From Beta vulgaris subsp. vulgaris (lineage: Eukaryota; Streptophyta; Magnoliopsida; Caryophyllales; Amaranthaceae), in assembly GCF_026745355.1 (NCBI RefSeq), contig NC_079206.1:44641216-44705215 (forward strand): a stretch of DNA of 64,000 bases. The letters are read 5' to 3'. Numbering within the stretch: position 1 is the stretch's first letter; every line of letters begins with the position of its first letter. Position numbers and translations under genes: made by a program. Positions 11,344 to 26,600 of this stretch are shown here, one piece after another. Under the pieces are notes generated by a model. The model was not told where the DNA came from. It did not search any database and was given only the letters and a program-made list of their open reading frames with translations.

Positions 11344-11640
11344 ATGATATAGTGGGTGTCTGAATGATATAGTGGGTTTCTGCTTGAAGGGTTTCTGCTT
11401 GATATAGTGTGTGTTTGAATGATATAGTGAGTTTTTGCATGATATAGTATGTTTCTAAATGATGTAATGCGTTTCTGTATAATATAGTGTGTGTATGAAT
11501 GATATAGTGAGTTTTTGTATGATATAGTGAGTGTGTCTGAATAATATAACAAGTTTCTGCATGATATAGTGTGGGTCTGAATAATACAGTGGATTTCTGC
11601 ATAATATAGTGGGTTTTCGCATGATACTGTGGATTCTCAA
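11344..11640. repeat. 20-bp minisatellite, about 14 units
   Basis: Tandem units of the form ATGATATAGTGGGTTTCTGC, with variants at the last 8 bases and a few indels. Several overlapping minus-strand ORFs (rich in HYIIQ/HTL) arise only because the unit lacks stops in those frames. It lies about 600 bp upstream of GAPC. Confidence 0.85.
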
Positions 11641-11798
11641 TAATGATATGTTGTTTTCCGTGGTACAGACTAATATTTACGTGAACCGGATCCACATAAG
11701 TTAGATTTTTTTTTTTTTTTTGGGGTTGTAGTTAGCTACTCTTTTAAAAAAAATTGAAAGAAAGAGAAGCGAAGTCATCTTCGAATTCTCGCATTAAA

Positions 11799-12252
11799 CG
11801 ACGTGGCAGTTGATTAAGCAGCCCACATTTTGTTTGGAGTTTGGACCTTTACCTGTTTAGTGTTTACCATGTACTACCAGTTACCATCACTCCACCACAC
11901 CCACATTTCTCCTTTTCCGTGACCAATCCAACGTCACTCACGTGACCCTCCTCTTCTTTTTTCTATACGAATGAAGTAAATCAAAACGACAGCGTATCAT
12001 AGGTCAATGTACACTTCCATGCACTCTCACGTATGAGATCCAATAAATTGTACAACCTTCGAGAATTCCGCCCCACCTCCCCATTTTTGAATCACCAACC
12101 GGTATTCCCGGTCACCCGTTTCTCTCTCTCTCCTTTAAATAAAACCCTAACTTTCTTCACCACTCTCACTCACACTCTCTCTCTTTCTATTCTCTATTAT
12201 CATCTTCACCAAACGCAAACACTCTCAGCCTCACATTTCTCATTTCTTCACC
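11799..12252 (+). promoter_or_regulatory. GAPC promoter and 5' leader
   Basis: Visible motifs: GACGTGGC (11800-11807, ABRE/G-box-like), the palindrome TCACGTGA containing a G-box (11938-11945), a TATA-like TTTAAATAAA (12134-12143) and a telo-box AAACCCTAA (12142-12150). CT-rich leader DNA then runs to the ATG. G-boxes and telo-boxes are common in highly expressed housekeeping and sugar/ABA-responsive plant genes. The transcription start is inferred, not seen. Confidence 0.6.
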
Positions 12253-15556
<3,304 letters not shown>

Positions 15557-15960
15557 GCTGTTTGTTCAAGTTGCTCTCGGCGTGCATTCATTCAGCGTTA
15601 ATCCTCTGTTGTCAAGATATAGTTCATTTAGAATAAAGCGGGATTTTGTGGAATTAAACTTTCGGAGGTTTTGTTTAGTTTCTTAAGTGTTGGCAATTTG
15701 GGTTGTGTCCCTTGATGTTTTGTCATTAATCAGCTATTGTTTCTGGCCTATAATGGAGTTATCAAACGATGTTTTGCTTTGCATAATACATAGCTGCAGT
15801 TTTTCGAGTGCCTCAGTCTTTTGTATTTTTTGGTTGCATCCTATTGTCTTTGCGGTTTATTGTGACATTTGCCTGAACTTTTTGGCTACACTGTCTGCCG
15901 CAAAGGTGGGTTGGTATTGCGTTTTCTGTCGTGAATTTTTTTCAACAATTCTTTTATTTT
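15557..15960 (+). other. GAPC 3' untranslated region and downstream
   Basis: An AATAAA signal lies at 15632-15637, about 75 bp after the stop. T-rich sequence follows. The plus ORF at 15687 is not protein-like. Confidence 0.5.
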
Positions 15961-17493
15961 AAAAAAGAACACATGAGTTAAAATAAAAAAATGTGTAAAT
16001 TTATATTTTTAAAAGAATAAGAGTTATAATGAAAAGAATATATAGGAAATTAACATTTACACTTAAGATAAAATAATAATTTAAGAAAACAAATAACAAT
16101 ATTTTTTTTAAATTACAAAGACTCTAAAAATGATAAAATGTAGTTTAAAACTTATTTACGTTGGTTTAAAATAGGGTAAAAAGTTAACTAAGCTTTGGAG
16201 CAATCCAATTGATTGATTCCTTTGTGGTGGTTTTTTATGCCACCGTGTAAAATCACCAACTGAGGCTTACAAGGTTATGGTCACAACTCACAAACACCAA
16301 TCTTCCGTTTATGATTGTAATTCGTATTCGCCAGTTTTTAGTCCTGACATCTTGAATACCCTACATAGCTACATCAATATAGCTCTTCAAATTCTTTTAA
16401 CCACCCCCAACTTCTGTCATGTCTGCAATGGAAACTGTAAAAACCACTGGCGTATGTGGCCTCACTGACTATTTGTTAGGTGTAGGTTGGTTTGCCTGAT
16501 AATTCAACCATTTCATTTGCAAAGTTAACTACTTTTTGTGTGGTAATCTTCTGCGCGCCGTACTCAAAGTATATAGACGTGCATAACAGATTAATATTAT
16601 CTTAACGTGAAACTTGTTCATATATATAGTATTTGTATAGAAAAGTTTTACAAATTATACTTTATCCGTTTCTAATAAAATGCTATACTTTGAGAGACTC
16701 TGAGATATCTCTTAGTGCATAATTAAACAAGGAGGGGTATGTGACTAAATTAATTGATAATACAATTAATCCATTGCACCAACACTTGAAACCACCAGCT
16801 CACCCTGCCATGGCCAACATTTACTACCTCGCGACAAGTGGTCCTCACACTACTTGAACCAAACACAACATTATTAGCACCTACTTGCCATCGTTAGAAC
16901 CACAATGACAACACCCTGCCACAACCAACACCATTATTCGAAACCCACAGTAAAACCCCACCACCATTCGAATCCCACAGCCAAACCCCGCCTCATTTTG
17001 GACCCATCATTAAAACTGCACCATCATTCGAACCACAAACCCGATGACCAAAAAATCCCAAAATATACTCATTTGATCATCTCCGTTCTACAAAATTCAG
17101 ATGAATTTCTCTTATTTCACTCTTCTCTTTGTGCCTCGAGCTTTCTCTTTTCTTTTTGTGCCTCGAGCTTTCTCTTTCGTCACGGTTCTTCGTCGTCTTT
17201 GATCGAGCTTTCTCTTTCATCGCTGTGCTCTGAGAAAGTTGTTGGCTGTGTTTCTTTGTTGTCTTCGACCAACAACAACAAGATCTCATAGGGGTAGCGA
17301 TCGGGTCGGGTTCTGATTGACCTATTTATATAAACAGGTTAGAACCCATGAACCTGAACCGTTTATATAAACGGGTCAGAATCTTACACTTCGCTACAAA
17401 GGAGATCCAAGGTGGATGGTGATGGGTGGTAGAATTTCGTGGAGATTGTAGGTGGATGGTGATGGTTGTGGTAGAATTTTTTGTATAAACATG
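15961..17493. other. Intergenic DNA
   Basis: AT-rich to about 16800. Then comes a Pro/His-coding stretch (16905-17100) made of imperfect repeats of ATTCGAACCCACA-like units, and a CGAGCTTTCTCTTT repeat near 17140-17220. A GTTTATATAAAC palindrome lies near 17360. I see no gene: the 128-codon ORF at 16905 follows the repeats and has no known motif. Confidence 0.45.
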
Positions 17494-18374
17494 CCGACTG
17501 TAACACCCCAATAATTCTCTTTTTTTCAAATTACTTTTTTATTAAAAAATTTAGAGAATCATCAAAGCATTATTACACGTGATAACGTATCAGCTTATTC
17601 AAAATTTTGCAGTGGAAAACATAATAAATAACTCTAGAATTGAAATTTAATCAACTATAAAGTCAACTCCAAAAGTCAACCAACAAAGTCAACATTAACT
17701 CAAAACTAAACCAACTATAAAGTATATAAAACCAAAATATGATAATTAAATTAAACTATACAAGCTCTCCAATCTCGAATCCAATGACGAATCATCTTCA
17801 AATATGTAGATGAGAACACACTATTAATCCCTAGAGTTTGCTCACCAAAATGGATCATCACAGGATTAATAAGGCATAGCCATGATCAACATATACAAAC
17901 AAAAGCATGTAATCAGCAAAATTGAGTACTACATTATAAGTAAATAGATAATCCTAACATGATACTATTACATAACAATATGAATAAATAATATAATAAC
18001 TTGCAAATAACTCTTACTGAACTAAATTTCAGAACCAATAATTCAACTACTTTAAATGGAATAGACAAGAGTTGTCTAACTAAAAACCAATCTTCCCTTT
18101 GAAAGACGAAATACGTACGCGACTCCGTATTCCTATGACCTACGATATCGATGAACCTTTAAAATAAAAAGGGGAACGATCGATCTCTGGAAAGCCATAG
18201 GCTACCTATGTACTCTAACTCTCTACTAGTCCAATACTTCAGACGTTTACAAGTCTAAAGCTATTGCTATCCACGTTTCGCTTTACATGATTTACCATTT
18301 ATTACTTGTTATAAGTCATAAGCAACACAGATAATACAATGATCAAACAATCACAACTTTCATTTTTATCTTAA

Positions 18375-18512
18375 GATTAAATAAATGATCACACAACTTA
18401 ACAACCTAAGATTAATTCAATCTTTACTCCGTTTCAAAGGATTAAATAAATGATCACACAACTTAACAATCTAAGATTAATTCAATCTTTACTCCCTTTC
18501 AAAGGATTAAAT
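18375..18512. repeat. 65-bp tandem duplication in the solo LTR
   Basis: Two copies, starting at 18375 and 18440 (GATTAAATAAATGATCACAC...), differ by two or three bases. The first 8 bases of a third copy follow. Confidence 0.85.
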
Positions 18513-18985
18513 CCTCTTATTTGTTGAACCTAGCCAACAACCATCCCTTTCAAAGGTACCAAATAAGGCCCTCGATCCTCATAGAGTAGTGAAATAATAA
18601 AAAGGGAACAACGTGATTCAATCATAATCCATCCATGTGAATTAATAAAATAAAGTTCCCAACCATATGTTGCATCAATCTTCCATACAAACATAATAGT
18701 TCATATACATGATACTATATGATTTTCGTCTTTAAAATCATGAACCTAAGCACATCAACATATAGGTATGTACGTACCTTGTGTAGACAAATTGGGTGGC
18801 CACTTTCACAACCTTAAAAGTCGCCTAGCTACAACGAATTCTCCGCCTAATAATAATCAACATAACCAAGAATCAATACTCAAATAATTTCCAGCAACTT
18901 TAAAATATTTTAATCATCCTTTAAAAGTATTTAAAAATCTTTCCCATCATTAAAACTTGAACTATTAATACTTTCTAGTATAGTA

Positions 18986-19238
18986 CTCCCTCTGTTTTTT
19001 ATCTTTCTCATTTTCCTGTCCACTTTTTTCAATGCACATCTTTGAACTTATATATCTTTCATCATATATTAGTAAAAATTATAACGATTGAATATTAATG
19101 ATCTACTAATTGAGACGAATCAAACAAGATCCCACATGACTATATTTTTTCTTATAAATTGAAAAAAATTAAGAAGATTCTCTCTAAGTATGAACAATGT
19201 CAAGATTCTAAGTGAGAATGATAAAAAAACAGAGGGAG
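18986..19238. mobile_element. Stowaway MITE nested in the solo LTR
   Basis: 253 bp, starting CTCCCTCTGTTTTTTATC and ending AAAAAAACAGAGGGAG, with TA at 18984-18985 and 19239-19240. Same family as 9268-9526. Confidence 0.88.
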
Positions 19239-20235
19239 TACTACTATAGTACGACTATACTAGTCATTAAAATTCTTAAAACACCAACAATAACACCCTT
19301 TTTAAATTTCCAGCAACATATAATTTGTTAAAACTCCTTTCAAACATGCTTATACATACTTAAAGTTATAAGAATAATCAATTCCATAATTTATAACATA
19401 CTACTATGATTTTGCAATCTTTAACACCTTAAGAATCCATGCTTTGATAATTAAAAATCCAATCTAAACATAATAAGTAAATCTGAATTTTTATTTCTTT
19501 AATACATAAATTATATAGTCTTAGATTCATAATCAAATCATCAAACTAAAACTTTTAAACATAATCAAACTAAAAACAAATTTTAAAAACACAATATTTA
19601 AATAAAAACTTGAGGAGGAAGAAAAATAATCAAACCAAAGCAAAAGAAGAAGGAAGAAAGGCGCGCCGACAAGGGAAGTGGTTGGCTGTAGGTGGTGGCG
19701 GCAGCCAGCGGTGAATGTTGCGGTAGTTGACGAGGAGGGAAGATTACTTGTGGAGGAAGGAAGTGTTGCTTGTGAAGGAAGAAAGAAAATCGAGAGATAT
19801 CGAATTTTCGGTGAAGAGAGAAAAATTATTGTGTGGAAAAAATATGGGTTTAATGGATTTAATGGGTTTATATATGTTTTCATTGCGGGTTTAGGAAAAG
19901 GTAATTGGGCTTAAATATAGTTAAATGATGAGTAAAATTAGTGTTTGGGTCTCCCTACACAGCTAGGAGTCCTTTTCCTAATCTAAATATTATTTGGGTT
20001 ACTCAAGCCCACTTAAACTCCTTTTTAGATCCAAAAAGTATTTCAAATATTTTTCAAAGCATGCCTAAATAAAATATTTTAACTTTTTTAAATCATTAAA
20101 ATAGTTCATTTGACTTTCAAATAGTTAACCTTTTAAAGAAATAAATTATTTCATACTCAACTATGTTTGAATATAAATATATATATACTAAAATATATTT
20201 ATAAAATTCATAAATTTACGGGGGATTACACCGGC

Positions 20236-21384
20236 ACAGTATCAGTGGACTTTTTTGGTGGTCGTGGTGATACGTGGCTTAGGGTTCAGTTGGTGGTGGT
20301 AGCTTTAGTGTTGTGTCGAGGGCGTGAAGGAGGAGAGAGATTGGAGGTGGTGGGGGTAAGGGTGGTGGGGTGAAGGCATGGTTGTGGGTTGTTGAAGAAG
20401 GGTGGTGGCTAGAAGTAGGGATGACAGTGGGACGGGTAAAGGAGGAGACCCGCTCCATCCCTATTCAACTAGGGCGGGGATAGGTCTAGGTTTGGCGGGG
20501 ATGGACAGGGATTGGATAAAAATGTACACAGAATAGGTGGTCGAGCGTATGCGGATTTTATGCTATACCCGTCCCATCCCTCCGCTCACCCCGCTTCTCC
20601 ATCTCATACCCTAATCTATATCAAAGAAAAAACATATTTTTGTCAGGATGTATATAATTGGAACCGATTAAATCAAATTTTCCTCTAAAGTATCATAATC
20701 CAATTATCCCTATATTTTTCTCAAAGATTTCCAAAACATATATTTTTTTTATAGTGAGGAATATTCATATTATTGATTTATGCACCATCTATATATATCG
20801 GATATAAACTTGTGAACTATCAATTTCTATATCACCATGGACAACTCGTGATGATAGAGGTCTAGCGGATAGTGGAGGCTAATATTTGGTAGACTGGTCA
20901 GATTTAATTTTCTCATGTTACTCTAGTAGTCTAGTTACAAGTTGTTACCTTGCATCATCAACCAACACCCAACACCCAACACCCAACACCCACCCCAAAA
21001 CCAAATTAAAAACAAAAAAGGGAGAGGGAGTCAAAGTCTCAAAGACATACTCTCTAACAACAAAAATATAACTTCAAATATTTCAAATCATGTGATTCTA
21101 ATAAGTGATGAGAAACAAAAATTATTGCCAGACCAAAATAGTTGTTAACAGTGTTCCTGTACTCTAGTTATTGTAGAAGAAAACCAGTTGAATTTTCAAA
21201 CTGGAGAACACTACAAAAAAATAATTGAATGGCATACTATCTAATAACATCAACAACAACAAACACAATAGTAATAATAATAATACAAACAACGACAAGT
21301 TAATTTAAAATATTAGTACAATTTATATTATTCTAAAGTTTATTTTTTGAAAACTAATAAGTTGGAGTGTATTCATCATATACT
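20236..21384. other. Intergenic DNA with degenerate repeat pieces
   Basis: From 20414 to about 20620 there is a GGGATGACAGTGGGACGGG...CCCGCTCCATCCC stretch. It resembles the GGGATGGCAATGGGT hAT-type sequence at 34246 but is too decayed for borders. At about 20963-20996 there are tandem AACACCC units. Otherwise AT-rich with no gene. Confidence 0.4.
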
Positions 21385-22015
21385 CGAGCATACCATATGT
21401 ATGGTACACCCAAGACTATTTTTAAAGATTATTAAAAATCGCCACAAAATTTCTTAAAATTGCCTCCTTTTCATTTTTAATTTACTATTTTATCCCTTCT
21501 CGTTTTTCCATCATTCGCCACCCTTCCGCCACAACCTGCCGCCACAACCTGCCACCACTAACCTCACCCTGCCACCCGCCACCACCCACCTCTTAATTTT
21601 TTTAATTGGGGCGATGCCGAGCAGGTTATTCCACGTAGTACCCGAACATCCTGGCCAGACATTCAGACTATGGGTGGGGCGTCTTGTCCAGACGTTCCTC
21701 CTATAGCTCAAATTAAAAAAAAAAATAAAATTTGGGTGGTCGAGGAGGTGGCGATGGAGTTGAAGGTGATGGCAATCGGGATGGTGGTGGGAGGAGGTGG
21801 TTTGGGAAACGAAAAAAAAGGAAGGGTAAAGTTGGAAAAGTTTGATGGGCTCAGGGCGATTTTAAGAATTTTTGCTTTGATGTTTAGGATTCCAACTATT
21901 TTTTTGCTTATTTTCTCATTTAAAGTTGTACATATTAAGTGATTATGCTTATTTGGAGGTTTCGAACCTCTAAATAAGCAATAAGAGAAAAATAACATTG
22001 AATGTACCATGATAA
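21385..22015. mobile_element. Possible foldback element
   Basis: The left side has ATTTCTTAAAATTGCCTCC and a GTATGGTAC motif. The right side has GGGCGATTTTAAGAATTTTT and ATAATGGTAC, i.e. loosely inverted. GCCACC-rich and GGTGGCG-rich blocks in the interior also mirror each other. The borders and the family are uncertain. Confidence 0.3.
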
Positions 22016-22116
22016 TGGTACAACTAGATATATGATAAATAAATTGGTAAAGTTGACCCAACACTTCCTAGAAGTATGTATTTTGTACTCAAAAATTAAT
22101 ATAGCATACACCTTAA

Positions 22117-22629
22117 TCTATACAAATATATTAAGATGCATTATTATCGATGAAACGGTACCACGTGGCACTATGTCAAGTTTTCAATACATGTGTTTAT
22201 ATTCTCTTTTAAAAATATTAACAATATGTACATATTAGGATTCGAAAATATGACCACTTTTGAAATAAAATGTGAGTATTTAACCACCAATTCAATACAA
22301 TTTGAATGCTTAATGTTTCAAAGTAAAACATCATATAATCTTATTATTATATGTAATCATAAAAACAAAGATAAACTTTTTGATCTCTAACACTTTTATT
22401 AAGTAATAACATTCTCTTACCTTTATCCCATTGAAATTGTTATTTTTATCCCAATTCCTCAAAAGTTTTTTTTTTAAAATAATTTACATGCCATAACGTA
22501 TATTTTTCAAATTTGCACTAGATAGAATATTAACAAAAGCTAATAAAATCAAGTATGAAATGTATGAATAGTAATATAGTATTTTACAATTAAAACCAAC
22601 TCGCGGCGTCGCACAGGCCAAAATACTAG
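22117..22629 (+). mobile_element. Non-autonomous Helitron
   Basis: Begins TCTATACAAATATATTAAG after an A, with GTACCACGTGGCAC close behind. It ends with the hairpin-like CGCGGCGTCGCACAGG, then CCAAAATACTAG before T. About 513 bp and no Rep/helicase. The middle matches 4032-4198. Confidence 0.72.
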
Positions 22630-22807
22630 TTATTACTATAGTAGTGGATGAAAGGGAAAATATATAATATAATTTTAAATTTCACCAAAAAAAATATAAT
22701 TTATTTAAAAAATTGAATGGTACTTCTATCATTGTTTGAAAATAATAATAATGCTCTAAATTCTCCTCAAAGAAAAAAATAAAAATAATAATGCTCTAAA
22801 TAAATGT

Positions 22808-23417
22808 GAATTTTTTCCTTGAATAATGCAAAAGTGGGTTTTAATTCCCAAAATGTGCCCAAAAAAATTAAAATTCCCTGCGTACCGTCCACGTAGGACG
22901 GCACGCGAGAAAATTGTTTTTTTTTGTTTTAACCCATGGAAACCGCTACTCAAAGTAGCGGTTTAATTTTAGAATAAACCGCTACTCGGAGTAGCGGTTT
23001 AATTTTAGAATAAACCGCTACTCGGAGTAGCGGTTTATAAATACAAACCGCTACTCGGAGTAGCGGTTTATAAATACAAACCGCTACTCGGAGTAGCGGT
23101 TTATAAATACAAACCGCTACTCGGAGTAGCGGTTTATAAATACAAACCGCTACTCAGAGTAGCGGTTTACCTGCGCAAAATATGGTGAGCAGATATCAGT
23201 TTTCATAATAAACCGCTACTCGGAGTAGCGGTTTTACCTAAGTTAAAAAAAAAAAAAATTTCTCGGCGCTTGTAAACCGCTACTGCAAGTAGCGGTTTTA
23301 CTAAAAAAAAAATTTCTCGCGTGCCGTCCTACGTGGACGGTACGCAGGGAATTTTAATTTTTTTGGCCATATTTTGGGAATTAAAACCCATTTTTGCATT
23401 ATCTAAGGAAAAAATTC
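22808..23417. mobile_element. Mutator-like foldback element with palindrome array
   Basis: About 107-bp terminal inverted repeats: the left starts GAATTTTTTCCTTG, and the right ends AAGGAAAAAATTC. Both contain the self-complementary CCGTCCACGTAGGACGG. It is flanked by an exact 10-bp duplication AAATAAATGT at 22798-22807 and 23418-23427, as in Mutator-like elements. The interior is an array of nine 25-bp palindromes. It has no transposase. It ends about 260 bp before the start codon of the coiled-coil gene, within its likely promoter. Confidence 0.85.
22940..23298. repeat. Array of nine 25-bp palindromes
   Basis: AAACCGCTACTCGGAGTAGC followed by GGTTT, starting at 22940, 22976, 23012, 23045, 23078, 23111, 23144, 23210 and 23274. 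Spacing is 36, 36, 33, 33, 33, 33, then 66 and 64. The arms are identical; only the central 1-3 bases vary (CAAAG, CGGAG, CAGAG, GCAAG). Spacers are TATAAATAC or AATTTTAGAAT. Confidence 0.95.
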
Positions 23418-23678
23418 AAATAAATGTAGAATATTGCTAACATTTAAGAAGGCGTATTAGAATTTCAAAATCCCGGAAACTACATAGTACATACGCTCCG
23501 CCATCTCTCTCGCTCTTTCTCTCTCCTCATACCCCAATTCAATTTGAGTTGCAGTGAGCTTCTTCCTCATCAATCACCATTTTTCCACCTTTACTTTTCT
23601 CTCACTCTTCAAAAATGTTGATCATCATTCACAACTTTTAAAACCACAAACTCAATTATTCTCTCTCCTCCCCCTTCA

Positions 23679-26600
23679 ATGGCGACGGCGGCATTCAAGT
23701 CGACGTCGAGAAGAACCTCAATCGGAGGAGACGCCAATTCAAGCAGCAGCAGCAGCAGCACACAGAACTCTCACCGGCGTTCACGGAGCGTTAGCCGCTT
23801 TTCTCACCGGATTCCGGCAGAAATCTTGCCGGAGGAACCACCGTCAGCGAGTCGCAGGGGTAAATTCGTAAATACAGTAAGAGGTTCCGGAGTTCTTCCC
23901 GAAATTAGCCTCGATGATCTCGCCATTCAGATGTTTTCGTCTAGTGATTTTGGTGAAAGAGGACGAACGACGACTTCTTCTGAGGTTTCTTCGGCGAATA
24001 TTGATGTCGATAATACGGCGTCGTATCGCCGAGGGAGGTCAGTTTCAAGGCGTGGGTCAAAGGTTGGTGAATTAAGGAGTAATAATTTTGGTGACAAAGT
24101 TGGAGTTTCTGGTGCTGCTTCTAGAAGGAGGAGGTCACTTTCTGTGACTCCTAAATACCAAATTAGCGATTCTGAGGTAATTTTAGTTTTTTTTTTTGTT
24201 TTTGTTTTGGTGAGATTATGGAGAAAATCGTATTTCGAAACGTTTTGAACTATATTTTGTTTAGAACAATTAGTTGTTATATATTTGAATCGTAAATGTT
24301 GTATATAAGTACGTAATAATTGTATATGAAAATCAGGTATATTTATCATCTAATTAGTTATATGAAAGGGTGAAATTTTTTATACGACATTTGTACATGT
24401 TTTGAAGAAAGATTGTTGAGAACGTTTCGGAAATAGGCAAAGCTCGAGTTTATGAGTTTTGATTGTTTAATTTGGTTGGAATTTGTGGGGGGTTTTTTCA
24501 GCGGAATTTAAAGTTGATGTGAAATGTGGATGTGGGTCAGTTTGGTGATCTGAATTTGGAGTACTAGTTAAAGTGTTAGATGGGCCCTTACTCTTTATCT
24601 GTTCTCCTGGGAACTTTTTTAATGTTGAAAAAGTTATTATGATTGTTATGTTAACCTTTTGTCAAATGATGGCTTTGTTGATACTATGGGTTTTTGTGTT
24701 AATGCATGGTTTTGTAGAAGCAGTCATTTATATTGATCTCGAAATCGAATAATAATGGCCTGTTTGATGGGCGTTAATAAATGGTGCTAAGTGGTAATGG
24801 CTGATACCAAAGCCATGTAACTCCAAGTACTTGTTCTTTCTCATAAATTTGCATTACCACTTAATACTGATTGCTAGGGTAGTAATTGAACTTATAGAAC
24901 ATAAAGAAAACCACATACTCCAGAATTTGCATTATAGTACAAAATAAAATTAGTTCTCTGTTTCATAAGTAAGTTAATTACATTCACAATTTGTAGTATA
25001 TTTTAGCTGTTTCTGCCTTTCTTCTTGATACATGGAATGTTATTGTAAATGAGAAGGAAAACAGATGAAGCTCTATGTCTCTATCAATGGAATCCTCTTC
25101 TCCTTTTGCCCAAAAAGAAGGAAAGGGGGTTGATTGGAGCGAGAACACATAAACCAGAATAATACCTGGCTGCAAAGTACTTGTGAATGTCCAAACCTTT
25201 TTTTAATCTGTCCCACTTCATTTGATAAATTGTTGTTGAGTAGTAAGGTTGCTTACTCGTGAACTAGTGGATTTTGGATAAGAGGGAAGGAGAGGGGAAT
25301 GGAATAGTAGGCTTGCATCATCCCATCCAATTTCTCCGAGATTGGGAGTATTTGTTTATTAAGTAGTTCGATTTTCCCGTTTCCCTTCTCTTTGCTTCCT
25401 GCAATTCATATCCAAACAAAGGAAAGGGATCTGTGACTCTCTCTCCCCTTCATCTATCTTTTGAATCATCTCATATAAACACACTATTAGTCATTCTCAA
25501 TGAATGAAGGTTTGATGTTATTTAGCAATGTTTGTTGCCTATTAGTCTTCATAGAGGATTATAGTCTTGTAACCGGAAATTTGGAGCAGCTCACTGATTT
25601 GGATAAGCTGACTTGAGAAGTTTCATGTTGCTACTTGCTAGAACCAGTGATGACAGACTTTTCTCTGCCTATCGGGGATCTGATATTGATGCTGGAGTTC
25701 GGACGGCTGGATACTGGAGTACAAGCCTCTTATTTCTCTATCCCTTTTGTCACTGACAAACGAAAATTAGGGTTGGAACTTTAGAAAATTCACTGAATTT
25801 GTCTAACCAAAGTGCTGACACCGCATACAGCTTCTTTTGCATTGCCAAATTTTTCTTTGTGCACCCACTGGTTGCATTTCTCAAATTGCCATCTTAGGAT
25901 TCCCCTCTGTTGGATCAAAAGTAATGTTTTGTCCAACATCGTGTCTCATTCAATGTCCCAAAATGTCTCATCTTTCCTAATGTTACCTCGGACTCTTACA
26001 TTAATTTTGAAGTAATTGATTTCACATGGACGAGGCGACAGAATTAAAAGGAAGATGGACAAAAGATAGAACGTTAAATGGGACATATGAACTCAACCTA
26101 TGTAGGAATAGAAGCCTTATGCTGGATCACTTTGCCAAAAATTGTCCATTTGACAATCATCAGATTCTCCCTATTCGGACTAATGGTCCATGCTAGATCT
26201 ACAATGGAAAAGCCACCTATTGGCTATAGTGTGTCCGACACTGGAACACATGAAAACGTGCCGAAACCACGCAAAAGGCTGTGCATGATTTTTTTCTTTA
26301 TTATCATTTACTTGGACAAGGGTATTATCATAGCATCCGTCTTCCTAAATGACATGCCTCATAATGTTGAGCGATTTTTTTTCCATCAATCGCTTTTGCC
26401 TTTCTGATTGATGTTTATGCAAACCAATTTTGCTGATTTCTGCTAGTGTCTCTGTTAATCATATAAATACTTAATTATTAATGACAAGACTTCTAATTTC
26501 CTGGTTTTACAGAATGAACACATTCAGAAAAACAGAAGTCATGTCAAGCCCAAAGAACTAAACATTTGGAGCAAACAAAAACCTTTGATGCAGTCAACAT

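Larger units (their letters stand above)
17499..20230 (-). mobile_element. Solo LTR, chromovirus-like, 2.73 kb
   Basis: It begins TGTAACACCC and ends GGGGATTACA (TG...CA, TGTAA/TTACA inverted). The flanks CCGAC (17494-17498) and CCGGC (20231-20235) match at 4 of 5 bases, a near-perfect 5-bp target duplication. No primer site, gag or pol lies beside it, so it is a solo LTR left by recombination. LTRs starting TGTAATCCCC on the minus strand are typical of large plant chromoviruses (Tekay/Del group); the orientation is inferred from that. It holds a Stowaway MITE and a 65-bp tandem duplication. Confidence 0.72.

Noticed and set aside
11316..11695. Three overlapping minus-strand ORFs of 61-120 aa
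   Set aside because: They are translations of the 20-bp minisatellite in different frames.
16905..17291. 128-aa His/Pro-rich ORF
   Set aside because: Made of imperfect DNA repeats; no domain, no conserved frame, no promoter signal.
19533..19914. ORFs on both strands near 19.6-19.9 kb
   Set aside because: They lie within the solo LTR and overlap each other; no recognisable product.
20960..20997. AACACCC repeats as an internal telomere
   Set aside because: Only about five units, and the unit differs from the plant telomere repeat.
22940..23298. Regular repeats and spacers resembling a CRISPR array
   Set aside because: The spacers are near-identical, the repeats are palindromic, the array lies inside a transposon with TSDs, and the genome is a plant.
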